A DNA stretch of 22,279 nucleotides from Candidatus Hodarchaeota archaeon (lineage in GTDB: Archaea; Asgardarchaeota; Heimdallarchaeia; Hodarchaeales; Hodarchaeaceae): assembly GCA_016840285.1 (NCBI GenBank), contig JAEOSR010000170.1, forward strand, positions 1 to 22,279, read 5' to 3'. Both the position numbers and the translations under genes were made by a program. How positions within the stretch are numbered: the stretch's first letter is position 1; the number at the start of each line of letters is the position of its first letter. Positions 13,847 through 22,179 of the stretch are shown piece after piece. The notes beneath the pieces are model-generated. The model had not been told where the DNA came from and made no database searches. It saw nothing but the letters and a program-made list of their open reading frames with translations.

Positions 13847-15802
13847 ATGAAGATGTCTACTGGTTTTGATATAGATCAAATATTCCAATATTTTATTGTA
13901 TTAACTTCTAATCAAATAAAAAAAACTTTCAATTCTGATGAAGGAGAAAAAATTCTTTCTTCCTTTACGAAGCGGTTTAGCGATCTTTTTGAGAAGTTAA
14001 AAGAGAATAAAAACGAGATACAACTTTTTCATGGAATAAATCCAATATTAGTCATCGCTCTCGAGGAATCACTTCCTATTACTGAAAAAGAAAAAAAACA
14101 AGTAACTGAACATGTAATCGCAATTTATAGGATGATGTTAGAAGATCTTGTCTTAGAATCCCAAAGACGGTTTATGTCTTCTTCCAAAAATCCTTGGTTA
14201 ACATTTATCGAAGATACTCGAAAGGGGAATAAAAAAACATACGAAAATGAATATTTTAACCTTCAGGAGGTTTCAGCTACCGAAGAAGAGTTTGCTTTTG
14301 ATATCAATCGTTGTCTTTATCAAGAAATCTTCAAAGAATTCGGTCGAGAAGACCTTGGTTCAATTATGTGTGAGTATGATTCAATTATTGCTGACAATGT
14401 GTCCAAATGGGTGAGATTTGAGCGTGAGGAAACAATAGCAGAGGGATTTCCTAAATGTACCTTCAGATTCTTTAGAATTAAGCAAAAATTCTCTAACAAT
14501 CCCGTCATTGACAGTATTTACTCCCTTCTCAAAATTATTGATGACGCTGATGAGATGTTATCAAAACAGGAAATTAGTGAAAAGGGATTTGCGGAAGAAA
14601 CTGACCTTGAAGACATTGTTAAGCTCATTGAAACCGTTCATAATCATCCTGGTATAAAATCACTGAGGACAGATGAAGAATTATTGTTTGGTAATGTTTC
14701 TAGTTATAAAAGACATGAAGAATGGAAATCACTGTTCAATAGGAAGATTCCACTTGAAGAGAGAAATAAAATAATTAGAAACTTACCACTTAAGTTGAAA
14801 GAAGAGAAAATTAACCAATTAATAACCAATATTATTGAAAATCCCTATGAGCTCGCTTCTATCAAATGGGGTTGTCTTAATTATTTACAACATCACATTT
14901 CCTCCAGAATGGGATTTGAAACTGAGGGGCTTGATGAATTTCAATTAGCTGTTCTATTGGAAGAGTATTCACGAGATTATCCAAAAATGTCTTTTGAAGC
15001 ACAGTCAGTAAATAATACACGAGTTTCCATACAGGTATTTGGGAAAGGAATCCCAGAATACAAATTAAAAGAACCTGCCCAACTTTTACGGAGAAAATTA
15101 GTTATTGATTATCCTGATGCGAGTTTTTCGGCAATACAACCGATATTATCTGTCGATCCTGTTGCTAAGAAATTTATTGATGTCTTAGAAGATTCAAAAC
15201 AACCATTTCAACTTCGGGAACTTGCTCTTAGAATTCTCATAAGTAGGGTTGGAATTAAATTAGTACCCTATCTCAAGACCATTTCTGAAAATATAGAAGA
15301 TGACCCATTCCTTAGAGGAAGAGTTATAGATTCCCTTGCGTGGTTTACGAGTAGTTTACCTAAATTGGAAGAATTTGAGGATCTCCCTATTCCTGTGCAA
15401 AGGTCAGTCATTGATTTTGTCACAAGACATGGAATAAATGAAGAATTATTAGTAAAGGTTGGAAAGAATGAAAAAATAACTTCTGTTATCAGAAGGATTG
15501 CTCTAAAGAATTTAGGTACTTATACTGATCCGAAAGTAACCACCTTTTTACTCGATGTAATGAAAGATAAGTCGATAGATGACCTCCTACGTCAAGCAGC
15601 ACTCGAAGCCTTGGGTAAACATGAAGTAAAGTCAAAAATTAATCAACCAGTTTTAAAAATTTTTACAAACACCAAGGAATCGTCTTTTATTCGGATGGAG
15701 GCGTTTGAAACTCTAAAAGATCTCAAATTTAAGGAGCTAGTAGAAATCGAAAATCCTGATTGGATCACAACTTTGGGTTTAAAGCAATTGATGGAGGAAT
15801 GA
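13847..15802 (+). CDS. ATC-hydrolase-like domain fused to HEAT-like repeats
   Basis: This is a 651-residue soluble protein. Residues about 60-212 match the L-2-amino-thiazoline-4-carboxylic acid hydrolase-like pattern: RCLYQEIFKEFGREDLG (C156), MCEYD (C175, D178), an FER near R193, then AEGFPKCTFRF (C204). In other organisms this family hydrolyses a cyclic thiazoline in cysteine formation, though many members are uncharacterised. Residues about 215-430 are mixed and unassigned. Residues 434-640 form helical pairs of HEAT/PBS-lyase type (QLRELALRILISRVG, VIRRIALKNLGTY, LLRQAALEALGKHEV, FIRMEAFETLKDL), usually a protein-binding scaffold. Its last codons contain the next gene's Shine-Dalgarno site, and the stop TGA overlaps an ATGA, indicating coupled translation. 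The start is ATG 13847, with a second ATG two codons on. Confidence 0.7.
   Translation: MKMSTGFDIDQIFQYFIVLTSNQIKKTFNSDEGEKILSSFTKRFSDLFEKLKENKNEIQLFHGINPILVIALEESLPITEKEKKQVTEHVIAIYRMMLEDLVLESQRRFMSSSKNPWLTFIEDTRKGNKKTYENEYFNLQEVSATEEEFAFDINRCLYQEIFKEFGREDLGSIMCEYDSIIADNVSKWVRFEREETIAEGFPKCTFRFFRIKQKFSNNPVIDSIYSLLKIIDDADEMLSKQEISEKGFAEETDLEDIVKLIETVHNHPGIKSLRTDEELLFGNVSSYKRHEEWKSLFNRKIPLEERNKIIRNLPLKLKEEKINQLITNIIENPYELASIKWGCLNYLQHHISSRMGFETEGLDEFQLAVLLEEYSRDYPKMSFEAQSVNNTRVSIQVFGKGIPEYKLKEPAQLLRRKLVIDYPDASFSAIQPILSVDPVAKKFIDVLEDSKQPFQLRELALRILISRVGIKLVPYLKTISENIEDDPFLRGRVIDSLAWFTSSLPKLEEFEDLPIPVQRSVIDFVTRHGINEELLVKVGKNEKITSVIRRIALKNLGTYTDPKVTTFLLDVMKDKSIDDLLRQAALEALGKHEVKSKINQPVLKIFTNTKESSFIRMEAFETLKDLKFKELVEIENPDWITTLGLKQLMEE
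15793..15797 (+). promoter_or_regulatory. Shine-Dalgarno site within the end of the upstream gene
   Basis: GGAGG lies seven bases before the ATG at 15805, inside the last codons of the HEAT-protein gene. It favours 15805 over the ATG at 15799 (one base away from the site) and over a TTG at 15760 deep in the upstream gene. Confidence 0.65.
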
Positions 15803-15804
15803 AA

Positions 15805-18561
15805 ATGGATTTTTATAGTGCTATTCAGAATCTACAATTTTATTTAGATAACCAAAGTTTTCTACAGAAGGTATCATCCTTTGAAGATTTAAAACTTTTC
15901 AAAACTCCAGCAATAAGTCTCCTTCTGACACCAGAAGGGGAAGTATTCTATTTACCTGAAGATAAGCTGTTCAAAAAGGCCATCTTCTTTTTTGATGAAG
16001 ATCCTGCCAAAATTGCAATAACCAAAGACAATCCTAGACCTACTTTTTCAAAACAGAATAGTATACAATCCTCTCTTGATCTTTTTGATAATGCAGTTAA
16101 TAATAAATTAATTAAATCCGCATACTGGGAACTTTTCAGTAATTATAGCGAGATTGATTATGGCGATTGTATCCTGATATTAAAAAAGAAGAATGAATCC
16201 AACGATGTCTACAATCTCCTAGTAATAAAAGGACCTATGAATGAATCATACACGGTTCCTGAGTTTCTAAGTTCTGCTAATCTTCTTACTGAAATTACTT
16301 ATCCTAGTACTCCCCATACTCGTCCTCCGATGGTAGATCTATTTCTGCCGACTTATAGGCATTTGAAAGATTCACCAAAAATCAACTGGGATCCAATCTC
16401 AATAATGGCTTATCTTGGATCAATATGGAATGAGCGATCGCCTTCCACAACTTTCTCGCGCTTGAACCTACTTTTTGAAAGCGTTGTGCTTATAGCAGAA
16501 AAAAATGAAGTGTTCAATAAATTCCTCCAAATAGACAAAGATAAAAAAGCAATGGTAGGAATTCCAAGCAATTTTATTATTGGGATATGTGGAGGGTACG
16601 CGAGAGGGGAATATTCTAAAAAATCTGATTTGGATATGTTGCTAATTCACGAAGGAAACGACAAACAGTTTATTCAAGTAGGGGAGGCTCTGGATCAAGT
16701 ATTACAACATGTTCGTAATCTCGAATTATGTAAAATGGAAAATTTAAACAATCTCAACTTCCATGAGGATTCCATTTCTAATATTTTACGCGCTTTTTTG
16801 AAGGGTAATGAAAGCTATTTAGGTAAAAAACAGAAGTATGAACTCGAAAAAATGTTGGAGTCAATAGAAACTCTTCGGCAGGCTCCATTACCACCTGAAG
16901 AACAACGGGATGGAATAAGCAAATATTGCTGGTCTATCTATAAGTCTATTATCAATATGGTTCCTGTTTATGAAAAACCAATTGGCAAAGGTGAGTATTT
17001 AAGAAGAAAAATAACCAAATCAACTAAAAAATCACTTCATAAGATGATTCCAATTTTATTACGGATAACTGACTCGCTTAATGAAGAAAAAGATATTTTG
17101 GGGGAATCTCTTAGGGTATGTCAACCCTACGTTTTGGATTCCATTTTTAAGAAGTATTCGGTTTTAACTGCTCTACAAGATGTTAGTACCATCCTCAATA
17201 TTCTTAGTGAGAGTACATTTACTTCTTCAACAATAGAACGCTTTAAGATGGCTATGGAGAAAAATATTATAACAGAAGAACAGTGTAATATGTTTATTCA
17301 GGGATATGCTATTTTTTCTCGTGCAAAATACAAACTAACTAAGGAAATACCCATTGAATCCTTAGAGCTAATAAATAGTGACATTAGATATGCCATAATA
17401 GAAGTTTATGAGAACATTCTTCAAAACTTGGAGCTTGAAGAAGATGAGATGGAAGTAACGATTGCTTATCCTCTCCTAGTCTTTTCAGACCTTCATTGGG
17501 GACTTAACATTAAGTTAGCTAGAAAATGCCTTGCTCAAGTAAAGAAGATCTGTGATGAACATCAAGTTAGATCGATCATTATAGCTGGTGATGTTTTGAA
17601 TATAGATCGTGTCAATGAGCTGGAAGAATCAGATATTGAAGGGATTTCTCTACTTAACGAATTGTCACAAATTCAAAACTCATTAGGGGATCAAAGGATC
17701 CATATTATTTCTGGTAACCATGATCAAGAAAACTTCTACAGTCTATTCTGTGAAAAGATGATCCAAGAATTAGATATTCATTTTCTTGGTTATCGGTATA
17801 AGGATGAGAAAATCTGGATCGAACACGGTGATCTCAACTTTTGGAAAAACTTCACCCCTCCCTTAGATCAATATATTTCTAAATTCAGAATTAACAATAA
17901 GCTAAGGAATCAAAAAATCATTGTAGGACACATTCATCGTATCTATGAAGAGGAGGAATCAGGTTTCTACGCTAACGGATCAATTGGAAAGTCTTTTTCC
18001 TCCGTATTGATTAAAGAAGAGTCAATAAAGTTAATAAAATTACCTATTGAATATTCCTTCGATTTTGATAAGATTCTAGCAGAATATCCAGGAATAAAGA
18101 ATGCAGATACTTCTATCAATGATTACGTACAAAATAATTTCGATTTAGTCGAATGGGATCAATTTACTTCGAGTTTAGTAGAAAATAATTCCTCACAAAA
18201 AAAGACGTGTATAGTAACAGAACAGGGTGTTCCTACGGGATTAATTCCATTCAATAAAACTGAGGATATAAGTAAACTGGAAAATATTCAGGTTTACGAA
18301 GTAGCTTTTCCCATATATTATACTTTCAAGTTAGGTCAGACCCTGAAGGAGGCATGGCGAGTATTTTCAGTCACAGGTGATTCTATTCTCCCTGTTATGA
18401 ATCAAGAGAATCAGATTGTTGGGACTTTATCTATCTTTAGCGTTCCTAAACCAGAAAAAGAACATATTGAAACTAAAGATGCCATAATCGATGAAAAAAT
18501 GGAAAGTGTAGGTAACTTCTTAACCCAGAAGCTACTTGAGAAACAGAAAAGGATGAAATAA
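15805..18561 (+). CDS. GlnD-like nucleotidyltransferase - metallophosphoesterase - CBS fusion protein
   Basis: This is a soluble chain of about 918 residues (numbered from ATG 15805). Residues 1-240 are unassigned. A nucleotidyltransferase core follows: GGYARGEYSKKSDLDMLL, with GG at 263-264 and acidic residues D275 and D277, like GGxxRGExxxxSDxDxLL of GlnD/DUF294 proteins. Residues about 450-515 resemble the GlnD helical domain (ALQDVSTILNIL, ITEEQCNMFIQGYAIFSRAK). Residues about 555-745 are a complete calcineurin-like phosphoesterase: SDLHWG (D562, H564), GDVLN (595-599), GNHD (637-640), EHGD (H674), GHIH (708-711). The C-terminus, about 775-885, is CBS-like (TLKEAWRVFSVTGDSILPVM, then VGTLSIF). 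Compare GlnD, where transferase, HD removing domain and ACT sensors share a chain. A bifunctional nucleotidylation/removal enzyme with a nucleotide sensor is inferred. Confidence 0.8.
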   Translation: MDFYSAIQNLQFYLDNQSFLQKVSSFEDLKLFKTPAISLLLTPEGEVFYLPEDKLFKKAIFFFDEDPAKIAITKDNPRPTFSKQNSIQSSLDLFDNAVNNKLIKSAYWELFSNYSEIDYGDCILILKKKNESNDVYNLLVIKGPMNESYTVPEFLSSANLLTEITYPSTPHTRPPMVDLFLPTYRHLKDSPKINWDPISIMAYLGSIWNERSPSTTFSRLNLLFESVVLIAEKNEVFNKFLQIDKDKKAMVGIPSNFIIGICGGYARGEYSKKSDLDMLLIHEGNDKQFIQVGEALDQVLQHVRNLELCKMENLNNLNFHEDSISNILRAFLKGNESYLGKKQKYELEKMLESIETLRQAPLPPEEQRDGISKYCWSIYKSIINMVPVYEKPIGKGEYLRRKITKSTKKSLHKMIPILLRITDSLNEEKDILGESLRVCQPYVLDSIFKKYSVLTALQDVSTILNILSESTFTSSTIERFKMAMEKNIITEEQCNMFIQGYAIFSRAKYKLTKEIPIESLELINSDIRYAIIEVYENILQNLELEEDEMEVTIAYPLLVFSDLHWGLNIKLARKCLAQVKKICDEHQVRSIIIAGDVLNIDRVNELEESDIEGISLLNELSQIQNSLGDQRIHIISGNHDQENFYSLFCEKMIQELDIHFLGYRYKDEKIWIEHGDLNFWKNFTPPLDQYISKFRINNKLRNQKIIVGHIHRIYEEEESGFYANGSIGKSFSSVLIKEESIKLIKLPIEYSFDFDKILAEYPGIKNADTSINDYVQNNFDLVEWDQFTSSLVENNSSQKKTCIVTEQGVPTGLIPFNKTEDISKLENIQVYEVAFPIYYTFKLGQTLKEAWRVFSVTGDSILPVMNQENQIVGTLSIFSVPKPEKEHIETKDAIIDEKMESVGNFLTQKLLEKQKRMK

Positions 18562-18579
18562 ATAGATTCTTAGTAATGA

Positions 18580-18924
18580 TTTACAGATGGAACAGTAAAT
18601 TTACAATGGACAAGTCCATTTGGTGCCCAGGAATATTCTGTCTGCCGAGATACAACGGAGATCAATTCACTAGCAGGGTTAACTCCACTAACAACTACCT
18701 CAGAAAATAGTTATACCAATACAATCAGTAGCAGTGGATTATATTACCATGCGATAACGGTAAAAAATCCTATGGGTGAAAGTACTTTATCCAATTCTGA
18801 ATCTGTGACACTAAACCTTCCAAGTTCAACAGAAACAACTCCCGCAGACGTTAGCTTTCCGATGGTATTCATGAGTATTGGAGTAATCGCTATTCTAGCT
18901 GAAATTAAGAAGAAGCGTAATTAA
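18580..18924 (+). pseudogene. 3' remnant of an FN3-type surface-protein gene
   Basis: A frame open from just after TGA 18577-18579 to TAA 18922-18924 has no start codon near its beginning. It encodes most of an FN3-like module (TDGTVNLQWTSPFGAQEYSV, then CRDTTEINSLAGLTP, SGLYYHAITVKNPMGESTLS), a Ser/Thr-rich linker (LPSSTETTPADV), a membrane helix (FPMVFMSIGVIAILA) and a basic tail (EIKKKRN). This is the end of a cell-surface protein whose first part is missing. It starts only 18 bases after the stop of the GlnD-like fusion gene, so the join between the two is probably a recombination or insertion boundary. Confidence 0.65.
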
Positions 18925-18960
18925 AACACGCTCCCTTTAACAATAAGTGCCAGTTTGGAA

Positions 18961-19554
18961 CTATAATATCTGCGTAGAAAAGTAATGGGGCTCATTTCCA
19001 GGAGTCCACTTGATATTACATCCCATACTTGGCTTTTGATCGCTAGGGGGAGGAATTCCCTCTAATAGGGTATCCAGGGCGTTTCTCAGGTCTTTCCCAG
19101 TCACAGGAACCCCATTCTTCGGTCGACTGTCGTCAAGTTGGCCCCGGTAATAGAGCTTAATTTCCCGATCAAACAAGAAGAAATCGGGGGTACACGCAGC
19201 GCTATACGCTCTAGCTACTTCTTGGGCATCATCGAAGAGAAAGGGAAATTTCCAGTCCATGTCTTGGACTAACGCCTTCATGTTCTCGGGTCCATCTTGA
19301 GGGTGGGTTTCAAGACTGTTGGAATTAACCGCAATAAATGAAATGCCCTTTGCTGAATATTCCTCGAACAGTGGTTTAAATTCATCGCGTACATGGATCA
19401 CAAATGGACAATGATTACAGATAAAAAATACTAATGTGCCATTCTCACCTACAGAATCACTTAATCTGAGAAATTGATCATCTGCAACATTTCTCAGCGA
19501 AAAATTGGGAGCTTTTGTTCCTAATTGAAGCATTTGGGATTCAGTTCTTACCAT
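18961..19554 (-). CDS. Thioredoxin-fold peroxiredoxin-like protein (AhpC/TSA superfamily), probably acquired from bacteria
   Basis: This 197-residue protein has a thioredoxin-like fold. It shows MLQLGTKAPNFSL at the start, the redox motif CNHCPF (C46, C49), ACTPDFFLF with C121 before the cis-proline region, GQLDDSRPKNGVPVTGKDLR (139-157), and CNIKW (C179). This set is typical of a bacterial thioredoxin-family group; function is likely thiol-disulfide exchange or peroxide handling in the cytosol, since no signal peptide is seen. Several 60-base rows of the gene count 45-52% G+C, against about 28-37% in rows of neighbouring genes, suggesting recent acquisition. The ATG at 19554 is preceded by AGGATAGGA. 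The 3' end converges on the FN3 remnant. Confidence 0.88.
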   Translation of the reverse strand: MVRTESQMLQLGTKAPNFSLRNVADDQFLRLSDSVGENGTLVFFICNHCPFVIHVRDEFKPLFEEYSAKGISFIAVNSNSLETHPQDGPENMKALVQDMDWKFPFLFDDAQEVARAYSAACTPDFFLFDREIKLYYRGQLDDSRPKNGVPVTGKDLRNALDTLLEGIPPPSDQKPSMGCNIKWTPGNEPHYFSTQIL

Positions 19555-19707
19555 TCCTATCCTACCATTCTGTTTATTCTCAAATATTTTCTTCTTTTAG
19601 GATTCTAAAAATTCATTGCTCTTTTTATCGAAAGTGCTTCCTATCAAGTCTGAACAGAGGTATTCGTGCGTAACTGTAATAATCGATATTACTGGGATTT
19701 TTTCTAG

Positions 19708-19896
19708 ACCGTTCTTCTCGATATAAAACTCGTCTTGATTAAAATCACATTTTTAGCTCTTGTTAATTTAGTCTTAGGGGCTGTTACTTGTGCGGGAAAA
19801 CTCAATTTAGTTGCAGAATATGCAGAAGATACCGTTGATGCAAACACTATGGAAAAAATCAAAGATCAAGCACTTGAATTCTTACTTACCGAATAA
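19708..19896 (+). pseudogene. Relic of a protein C-terminus, possibly TetR-family regulator
   Basis: The frame is open after TAG 19705-19707 to TAA 19894-19896, 62 codons without ATG near the start (a TTG lies at about 19735). It encodes ALVNLVLGAVTCAGK, LVAEYAEDTVDANTMEKIKD and QALEFLLTE. The pattern of a hydrophobic helix, then an acidic segment and a final xxxALEFLL helix, resembles the C-terminal ligand-binding end of TetR-type regulators. The DNA-binding N-terminus is absent. Family assignment is weak. Confidence 0.35.
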
Positions 19897-19946
19897 AGAA
19901 TACCTGACTATAGATGAATAAGTCGATTGATTATTGCCAAGAGTAT

Positions 19947-19962
19947 AATACCCCGTGGTATT
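19947..19962. terminator. Small hairpin beyond the serine-hydrolase 3' end
   Basis: AATACC-CCGT-GGTATT forms a perfect 6-bp stem with a 4-base loop, 11 bases after the minus-strand stop at 19974. There is no strong T-run, so a role in termination or mRNA 3'-end stability is only possible. Confidence 0.3.
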
Positions 19963-19973
19963 CGTAATCAAGA

Positions 19974-21713
19974 TCAACTTCTTTTACGTCTAAAGAACAG
20001 AACAGATAGCCCTATCAAAAGACAAAACAATCCAAAACCTGTACTGGATGTAATTGTCAAATCAGTGGTTTCCGTGCTTTCAGAAGTTAGAGCTGTATCA
20101 GAAGCATGTGTAATTGATGTCGAAGAATCTTCATGTCTCTCATAAGAAGAGAGCCCAAAGAAGATATACTTAATTACGCCATTCACAGGATGTAAAACAA
20201 GTTTTATTTCTGCTTCCTTATATTGGAATAGAAAAGGCTCAATTTCAACCCATTCCAATAGAGAAGATTGATCAAACTGCGTCAAATTGGTGAGTAACAG
20301 GTTAGAATTTTCATCGACCGAAAGCTCAATACTTGAGAAGGGAAGATCATCGCTATATTCTTCATAGTGTTCATGGGGGTATCGAGTATGCCAAAAGGTG
20401 CCTTTGTAAAGATCCATACGATCTTCAAAATCATCGGTCGATTGTGGAGGAAGATAACTACCACCTGGAAAGAACTCATTTATAAAGAGCTCCGTAAACA
20501 CATCACGTAACCCTGTACCAACACTATTTTGCGAAATAAAATATCCAAACTTATACTGAGGAAAAAGCATTAATTCACTTGCGAATCCGTACAGATCCCC
20601 TGCATGATGAATAGCACGAATATCACGGTCAATATACTCGTAAAAACCATAACAAAAACCTTCCAATTGGGGATGATGAGAAAACTGTCGCGCATGCATG
20701 TATTGGACAGTAGATCCATTCAGGATACTCTGATTATTATAAGTTCCATTATTCAAATGGGCCAACATAAATTTGGAAATATCAGCACCAGTTGTATAAA
20801 ACGATCCTGCAGGATACGGATTTAAATAATAGAGATCCATTGGTATAAACGTACTCTCATTTGATACATAATATCCTTGAGCAGCGTTGGAGAGAGGAAT
20901 TGGCAAGATTGGTTGTTCAAATCCCGATGAATTCATCCCGAGAGGATCCAAAATATTACACTTGACATACTCATGAAAAGAAACACCTGTTATCAATTCT
21001 ACGATATAACCAGCTAGCGCATAACCAAAATTAGAATAAGAAATTACCTCTCCTGGGGGGAATATGCGTAAGGGAAGGTTTGAGGCTAAGAATTCACCCA
21101 ATGATGATAGTTCTGAGTCACCTGAAATCGAGATATTCCAGACTTCATCAAAACCAGCAGTATGAGTTAATAAGTGCGACAGAGTGATTGGCTGATTTAA
21201 ATAGATATCACTAATTTTGAACGTGGGTAAATAATCATTAATATCGGCACTCAGATTAAGGAGGCCTTGCTCATATAATTGCATGACTGCAGTTGCAACG
21301 AAAGACTTGGAAACAGATCCAGCACGAAAAACAGTATGATTTGGGTTGATTTCTTTAGTGGAAGAAATATTGGCCCAACCAAATCCTTTGGCCAGAAGGA
21401 TCTCCGTATCTCGAACAAAAGTTATTACTGCACCAGGAACTTGGAAATCAGCTAAGATTTTGTCACTAAAAAAGTCATCAACAAATTCTTCAATCACTAT
21501 TGGATCAATTTCTGACAAATTACCTTCAACAGATCGATCTATAGAAAGAAATTCTAATTTTGGGTCATGGAATTCGTTCACGGAGAATCCAGTGAAAAAA
21601 TCCTCCCCTACCAACAGTGGTTGATTATCACTAAAGAGGGAAAGAGGAATAAAACCTAATATAATGAAAAGTAAAATTGGGAAAAAATCGTATCTTAATA
21701 GGTCCAACTGCAT
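19974..21713 (-). CDS. Exported, membrane-anchored serine hydrolase (class C beta-lactamase/DD-peptidase fold)
   Basis: This 579-residue protein has an N-terminal export segment (residues 9-27). The hydrolase domain at about 70-415 has all three motifs of the family: S133-V-S-K136 (nucleophile and general base), Y226-S-N228, and H370-A-G372. ITLSHLLTHTAGF and FPPGEVISYSNFGYALAG are characteristic. Residues about 430-520 form a C-terminal beta domain like those following many such esterases. A Ser/Thr-rich linker (528-556), a membrane helix (557-574) and RRKRS anchor it outside the cell. Likely a peptidase or esterase acting on surface or environmental substrates; archaea lack murein, so penicillin-binding is not implied. 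GGTGG lies seven bases before ATG 21713. Confidence 0.88.
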   Translation of the reverse strand: MQLDLLRYDFFPILLFIILGFIPLSLFSDNQPLLVGEDFFTGFSVNEFHDPKLEFLSIDRSVEGNLSEIDPIVIEEFVDDFFSDKILADFQVPGAVITFVRDTEILLAKGFGWANISSTKEINPNHTVFRAGSVSKSFVATAVMQLYEQGLLNLSADINDYLPTFKISDIYLNQPITLSHLLTHTAGFDEVWNISISGDSELSSLGEFLASNLPLRIFPPGEVISYSNFGYALAGYIVELITGVSFHEYVKCNILDPLGMNSSGFEQPILPIPLSNAAQGYYVSNESTFIPMDLYYLNPYPAGSFYTTGADISKFMLAHLNNGTYNNQSILNGSTVQYMHARQFSHHPQLEGFCYGFYEYIDRDIRAIHHAGDLYGFASELMLFPQYKFGYFISQNSVGTGLRDVFTELFINEFFPGGSYLPPQSTDDFEDRMDLYKGTFWHTRYPHEHYEEYSDDLPFSSIELSVDENSNLLLTNLTQFDQSSLLEWVEIEPFLFQYKEAEIKLVLHPVNGVIKYIFFGLSSYERHEDSSTSITHASDTALTSESTETTDLTITSSTGFGLFCLLIGLSVLFFRRKRS

Positions 21714-22179
21714 AAATTTGCCACCAATATTCCATATTCCTTTACAATTTCTACTTTTGTTCCAAAATATTCAGTTAAAATCACAGATTATAATGATAGA
21801 GAGATTAGATCAGAACTTATATTAGGATTAAATCCACTGGACGAATAAGGGGATCTTAAAGAGTTTAAATCCACTTATATACGTACTTACCCACAAAAGT
21901 CTCCAGAACTTTGGTTTAAATAGCTTAGTATAGGGGAATATTGGAATATCCTAAAATTACAGAAGTGCAATAACCAAGGTTCACCAACTTTAGGTAAGAA
22001 AATTGACGGTCACCATATTTGTTAAAATAAACCGGAATATCAAACCATCCTCGTAAAGAGGAATTAGGCAGTCATATTTTGTAAAATGAGATTGTAATGA
22101 TTCGTGTTGGCTCACCGTGGGTAAGTTTGCATTAGAATCAAGATAATCTCCTTTTTTTCCTACTTTTTTTTTATTCATT
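21714..22179. other. Intergenic region, 466 bases, with a short direct repeat
   Basis: TTAAATCCACT occurs at 21828-21838 and 21865-21875, 37 bases apart. A small hairpin TCCTC-GTAAA-GAGGA lies near 22048. A minus frame of 83 codons from TTG 22241 crosses this area but has no protein-like pattern. No convincing gene seen. Confidence 0.4.

Larger units (their letters stand above)
19555..19973. other. Intergenic region, 419 bases
   Basis: It holds the promoter side of the thioredoxin-like gene, a short C-terminal gene relic (19708-19896) and a small hairpin beyond the 3' end of the serine-hydrolase gene. No intact gene seen. Confidence 0.5.

Noticed and set aside
15760..15804. TTG start for the GlnD-like fusion, adding 15 residues
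   Set aside because: It lies within the upstream gene's coding sequence, without a Shine-Dalgarno site, whereas GGAGG is well placed for ATG 15805.
19974..21713. Antibiotic-resistance beta-lactamase
   Set aside because: The SxxK, YSN and HxG motifs are shared by many esterases and peptidases; surface anchoring and the probable archaeal host make a resistance role unsupported.
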